DNA of 64,000 bases from positions 62,001 through 126,000 of the forward strand of contig CAYYPK010000010.1 of the NCBI GenBank assembly GCA_964473525.1, written 5' to 3'. A program made the position numbers and the translations under genes. This document shows positions 61,038 through 64,000 of the stretch, piece after piece. Under the pieces are notes generated by a model. It saw only the letters and a program-made list of their open reading frames with translations. It made no database searches and was not told where the DNA came from. Position 1 is the first letter of the stretch, and every line of letters starts with the position of its first letter. Origin of the DNA: GCA-2687025 sp964473525. GTDB lineage: Bacteria > Poribacteria > WGA-4E > GCA-2687025.

Positions 61038-62036
61038 CTACCGGACGAACCGTGGCATGATGTCCGCGGAGGACAGCACGCCGTGCACGCCGCGCGAGTG
61101 GAGCCAGTGGGCGGCCTTCATGTAGCCGAACGCCGGCCCGCACACGTTCGCCGCCATGGAAGTCTCGTCGCCCAACGTGAACGTATGGGCGCTCTGACGG
61201 CCCTCGAACGTGGTTCCGGTGAGCGTGACCGTGGTGCTGACGGGCTTAGTCGCATTCCGCGTGTCCACGATGCCGCCGACAGTGACGCGGTCGCGGTCGA
61301 CCACACCAGCAAGCTCGAGGATGATGTCGTCGGCGTGCTCCATGTCGCGCAATTCGAGTACGCCGTTGGTCTCGTCGAGCAACTCCGCGACCTGATCGTC
61401 GGACATGCGGCGCGCGGCCTCTACGTCGTAACCAGGCATGTGCGCGATGTCCTCGCGAATCGTGGCGCGGTACGCTTCCCAATTCGCGATGCCAACGCCG
61501 AAGTTGATGTCTACGGATTCGACGTGGGCAAACGACTGCGCCGCGACGGTGGCGGCGGCGGTCAGTAGGCCGGGCGTCGCTCCAGCGCCGACGACGTATG
61601 TGATCCCAACGTGCGAAAGCACCGGGTCGAGCTTGACGACCAGCTCGGCGGCGCTCGTCCGCTTGAGAGCATCGACCATGACGCCCTCGTAACCGTGCCG
61701 CGCGAAGCGTTCGATGACCGTGGGGATGAAGTCGTTCGGCAGGTTCGGCAGCGCCAGGAAGACGCCGTCGGCGGCGTCGGTGTGGGCCAGCAGATCGCCG
61801 ATGGCGTCGCCTGTGAGCCGGCCGACGCCGCGTGTCGCGCCTACCGTGCCAGTTTCCCTCTGAGCGGCCGCTAAGGCTTCGGCGTCCAGGCCTTCAGGAG
61901 CGTAGGCGTATCCCTGGCTGTCAGCGATAGCGACGAGCCGCATCTCGCTCTTGGTGGCAAGCATGCGCGTCGCCGCCATCCCCAAGCCACCGGCGCCCAA
62001 CACCGCAACTCTAAGCACGTCCCTCGTCTCACTCAT
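61038..62036 (-). CDS. saccharopine dehydrogenase-like NAD(P)-binding oxidoreductase
   Basis: This 332-residue protein has an N-terminal Rossmann site VLRVAVLGAGGLGMAATRML, YVVGAGATPGLLTAAA, and the distinctive NFGVGIANWEAYRATIRED segment shared by cyanobacterial and other saccharopine dehydrogenase-like oxidoreductases. The reaction is not established, and it is not a typical lysine-pathway enzyme. ATG 62036. It forms a minus-strand operon with the YkgJ-like gene downstream. Confidence 0.8.
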   Translation of the reverse strand: MSETRDVLRVAVLGAGGLGMAATRMLATKSEMRLVAIADSQGYAYAPEGLDAEALAAAQRETGTVGATRGVGRLTGDAIGDLLAHTDAADGVFLALPNLPNDFIPTVIERFARHGYEGVMVDALKRTSAAELVVKLDPVLSHVGITYVVGAGATPGLLTAAATVAAQSFAHVESVDINFGVGIANWEAYRATIREDIAHMPGYDVEAARRMSDDQVAELLDETNGVLELRDMEHADDIILELAGVVDRDRVTVGGIVDTRNATKPVSTTVTLTGTTFEGRQSAHTFTLGDETSMAANVCGPAFGYMKAAHWLHSRGVHGVLSSADIMPRFVR

Positions 62037-62060
62037 CGGCGGCGGATGCTCCTTGCCGAG

Positions 62061-62675
62061 CTATGCCCGTTTCGGGGGCTCAAGCTGCTGGATCTCGTCT
62101 TCCTGCACGCCCGCGGTCTCCATGACGGCGGTCGCGACCAGTATCGGTACACCCGCCCGCACAGCCAACGCGATGGCGTCGCTGGGACGGCTGTCCACGG
62201 TGCGGTCTTCGCCCTTGAACGTTAGCACAAAGTGCGCGAAGTAGGTCATCTCGCGCAGGTGCGTGACGACGACTCGCGTGGGGGCCGCCTCCGCCGCTTC
62301 AAGGAGCGCGTGGGCGAAGTCGTAGGTCATTGGGCGCGCGGTGGCGATTCCCTTCAGGCCGAGGCGAATCGCCTGGGCCTCGAAGTGGCCTACCCAGATC
62401 GGCAGGTACCGGCCTGCGCCATCGGACAGCACGACGACGCCGTAATCGCCGCGACGCGACTCGATGACGTCCTCGACCGATACAGGCGTCAGGTCTTCGA
62501 TGGCAATCGGGTCGGTCCCGGGCGTGGCAGCGCGCGCAGCGTCACCCGTTAGAAGCGCAGCAACGCCGCCGCTGGCGGCCACGGCGGAGGCGGTCACGAA
62601 CTGCCTCCGACTCATGCCTGTCCGCTCGTGCGCTCCATCGTCTCCCAACCGGTTCGCGGTCGGCGTCGGCTCCAT
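62061..62675 (-). CDS. Tat-exported bifunctional-nuclease-family (DUF151) protein
   Basis: This protein has about 204 residues. The N-terminus has the twin-arginine motif MSRRQFVTASA and a hydrophobic stretch ending AARA, so export by Tat is predicted. The rest is a DUF151 domain: VVLSDGAGRYLPIWVGHFEAQAIRLGLKG, TYDFAHALLEAA, and VDSRPSDAIALAVRAGVPI. Plant and bacterial DUF151 proteins have RNase and DNase activity and most are cytoplasmic. AGGAG 7 bases before ATG 62675 decides the start; a start at 62615 would leave the twin arginines at residues 3-4. Confidence 0.8.
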   Translation of the reverse strand: MEPTPTANRLGDDGAHERTGMSRRQFVTASAVAASGGVAALLTGDAARAATPGTDPIAIEDLTPVSVEDVIESRRGDYGVVVLSDGAGRYLPIWVGHFEAQAIRLGLKGIATARPMTYDFAHALLEAAEAAPTRVVVTHLREMTYFAHFVLTFKGEDRTVDSRPSDAIALAVRAGVPILVATAVMETAGVQEDEIQQLEPPKRA

Positions 62676-62724
62676 GCGTGTCTCCTGTCCCAAGCCGGCC
62701 CCGTAGGGCGAACGCGCCAACGGG

Positions 62725-63774
62725 TCAGGCGCCGGGCTTCAGCGACTCCGTGAACGGCGGCAGGTGCACACCCCGTTCCGTGATGATCGACGTGATGTAC
62801 TTCGCGGGCGTAACGTCGAAGGCGGGCGCGTAGACATCCACGCCTTCCGGCGCGGTGCGACGCCCGAAGCCCTCTGTCACTTCCTCCGCAGCGCGCTCCT
62901 CAATGGGGATCAGCCCCCCGTGCTCCAGCGTCATATCGAGCGTGGACGTGGGCGCGGCGACGTGGAACGGAACCCCGTGCTCCTTGGCCAGGACCGCGAC
63001 GCCGTACGTCCCGATCTTGTTAGCGGCGTCGCCGTTCGCGGCGATGCGATCCGAGCCTACGACAACGCGCTGAACGCGGCCCTGAGAGAACACGTGCGCC
63101 GCGGCGTTGTCGCTGATGAGCGTGCACGGGATGCCAGCGCGCATGAGTTCCCAGGTCGTCAGCCGCGCGCCTTGAAGGAGAGGCCGCGTCTCATCGACGT
63201 ATACGGATATGCCCTTGCCCTGCGCGTGGGCGCTGAACATCACCGCCAGCGCCGTGCCGTATCCGCTCGTGGCGAGACCACCAGCGTTGCAGTGAGTCAG
63301 CAGCGTCTCGCCGTCCGACACGACAGACGCGCCGTGCTCGCCGATGGCGTGACAGAGCGCGTCGTCCTCGTGGTAGATAGCATGGGCTTCGTCGAGCAGC
63401 GCCGACCGCATCTCCTCAGCAGAACCGGCCCGCGCGGCGCGCGCCACGCCTCGCATCCGGTCCAACGCCCAGAACAGGTTCACCGCGGTGGGGCGCGATG
63501 TCGCGAGGTAGTCGGCAGCGGCCTCGACGTCCTTGAGCAGGTCGGCGCCGGATGTGCCTGACGAGTTCCATATGCTCGTGACGAGACCGTAGGCCGCCGA
63601 CACGCCGATGGCTGGCGCGCCGCGCACGCGCAACGCGTAGATCGCCTCCCACACCTCCTCGGCCGTCCGGCAGTCCTTGTAGGTCGTCTCGCCGGGCAGC
63701 AAGGTCTGGTCGAGCAGTCGCGTGGCTCCGTCGGCCCACTGCACGGGTCGTATCAGGTCATCGTTGCTCGACAC
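62725..63774 (-). CDS. mtnA: S-methyl-5-thioribose-1-phosphate isomerase
   Basis: This 349-residue enzyme of the methionine salvage pathway converts methylthioribose-1-phosphate to methylthioribulose-1-phosphate. The family motif RGAPAIG lies at residues 51-57, the catalytic Cys162 in THCNAGGLATSG and Asp242 in GSDRIAANGD. GTG 63774 has GGAGGG upstream. It overlaps the end of the upstream gene by 17 bases. Other salvage genes are not in the window. Confidence 0.94.
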   Translation of the reverse strand: MSSNDDLIRPVQWADGATRLLDQTLLPGETTYKDCRTAEEVWEAIYALRVRGAPAIGVSAAYGLVTSIWNSSGTSGADLLKDVEAAADYLATSRPTAVNLFWALDRMRGVARAARAGSAEEMRSALLDEAHAIYHEDDALCHAIGEHGASVVSDGETLLTHCNAGGLATSGYGTALAVMFSAHAQGKGISVYVDETRPLLQGARLTTWELMRAGIPCTLISDNAAAHVFSQGRVQRVVVGSDRIAANGDAANKIGTYGVAVLAKEHGVPFHVAAPTSTLDMTLEHGGLIPIEERAAEEVTEGFGRRTAPEGVDVYAPAFDVTPAKYITSIITERGVHLPPFTESLKPGA

Positions 63775-64000
63775 TCACACCCTCCTCGGAGACGGGTTCC
63801 GGTCGCGGCGCGTTCGCCGGTCGGTCGGCGGCCTCGTCGTCGCCGGGCGGCTCGAATTCGTCAGGGAAGCTCTCGAGTTCCTCGGGTTCGACGACCGACG
63901 CGGCTCCATGCTTCTTGACACGGTCCACGAATGCGCCGTGGGCCTCCTTGAGGAACTCCAGCGCGCCATCGCGCCCGAGCCACCCGACGAGCGGGAAGAA
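63758..64000 (-). CDS. C-terminal fragment of an unidentified gene (5' end outside window)
   Basis: The frame is open from the window edge to the stop at 63758 and gives 80 residues, starting FFPLVGWLGRDGALEFLKE and ending in an acidic/Pro-rich tail (EFEPPGDDEAAD, PEPVSEEG). Overlap by 17 bases with the mtnA start indicates translational coupling. The family cannot be recognised from this part. Confidence 0.5.
   Translation of the reverse strand, partial: FFPLVGWLGRDGALEFLKEAHGAFVDRVKKHGAASVVEPEELESFPDEFEPPGDDEAADRPANAPRPEPVSEEGVSVEQR

Noticed and set aside
1..64000. tRNA genes, rRNA genes, CRISPR arrays, transposases and attachment sites
   Set aside because: Gaps between genes were read on both strands. 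No tRNA-like, repeat-spacer or inverted-repeat-bounded transposase signals were found.

Overview
The window is a 64 kb piece of a GC-rich (roughly 65 percent by eye), densely coding bacterial chromosome. It is an unfinished assembly, with two 10-N placeholders at 4889-4898 and 28353-28362. The organism looks like an aerobic diderm (Gram-negative) heterotroph. It has an LpxL/HtrB-like acyltransferase, an ELM1-type glycosyltransferase-like protein and a barrel-like exported protein for an outer membrane, plus a long respiratory operon and heme A synthesis. The gene repertoire (Gfo/Idh/MocA oxidoreductases, PhyH dioxygenase, sulfatase, enolase-superfamily dehydratase, M28 peptidase, CRTAC1/ASPIC and TPR proteins) resembles uncultured, often marine or sponge-associated lineages such as Poribacteria or Latescibacteria. 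That placement is inference from gene content only. No rRNA, tRNA, CRISPR array, integrase or insertion sequence was seen. No gene-free stretch exceeds about 300 bases; the longest are 27272-27530 and 40015-40236, and both hold a promoter candidate.

1-24.9 kb is a mostly catabolic and housekeeping region. After a partial oxidoreductase and an EEP-family hydrolase on the plus strand, a long minus-strand series runs from 17.5 kb down to 1.1 kb: sulfatase (frameshifted), SIS protein, SDR, MetE-like methyltransferase, M28 peptidase, fused glycyl-tRNA synthetase, a TPR/CRTAC1 pair, Gfo/Idh (gapped), dGTPase-like HD protein, an orphan LivK-like binding protein and a mandelate racemase-family dehydratase. 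Next come PhyH and a class III aminotransferase (plus), an envelope trio (minus: acyltransferase, ELM1-like, barrel-like protein), then an amidohydrolase and another Gfo/Idh (plus).

25-33.5 kb (plus) holds a TPR protein, a cyclophilin-like/DHS-like overlapping pair, and a cytochrome-oxidase assembly cluster: cupredoxin-like lipoprotein, CtaA, CtaB, DUF420, an ABC ATPase/permease pair and an internally duplicated His/Cys membrane protein. The oxidase structural genes are not present.

33.6-40.0 kb encodes the most striking protein in the window. It is a 1319-residue fusion of a Ser/Thr protein kinase, a Dna2/Cas4-type iron-sulfur PD-(D/E)XK nuclease and a superfamily 1 helicase. It is followed by a matrixin-like zinc protease fused to a long TPR array.

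40.1-59.8 kb is one co-directional oxidative-phosphorylation operon with a good sigma70-type promoter (40077-40105) and an intrinsic terminator (59797-59825): nuoA-CD-E-F-G-H-J-K-L-M, an NhaD-type Na+/H+ antiporter, nuoN, two atpI-like genes, then atpB-E-F-H-A. nuoB, nuoI, atpG, atpD and atpC are absent from the locus although each is essential to its complex, so they must lie elsewhere in the genome. 59.9-64 kb holds a DUF318-type permease, a YkgJ cysteine-cluster protein, a saccharopine-dehydrogenase-like oxidoreductase, a Tat-exported DUF151 nuclease-family protein, MtnA, and the C-terminal end of an unidentified gene.
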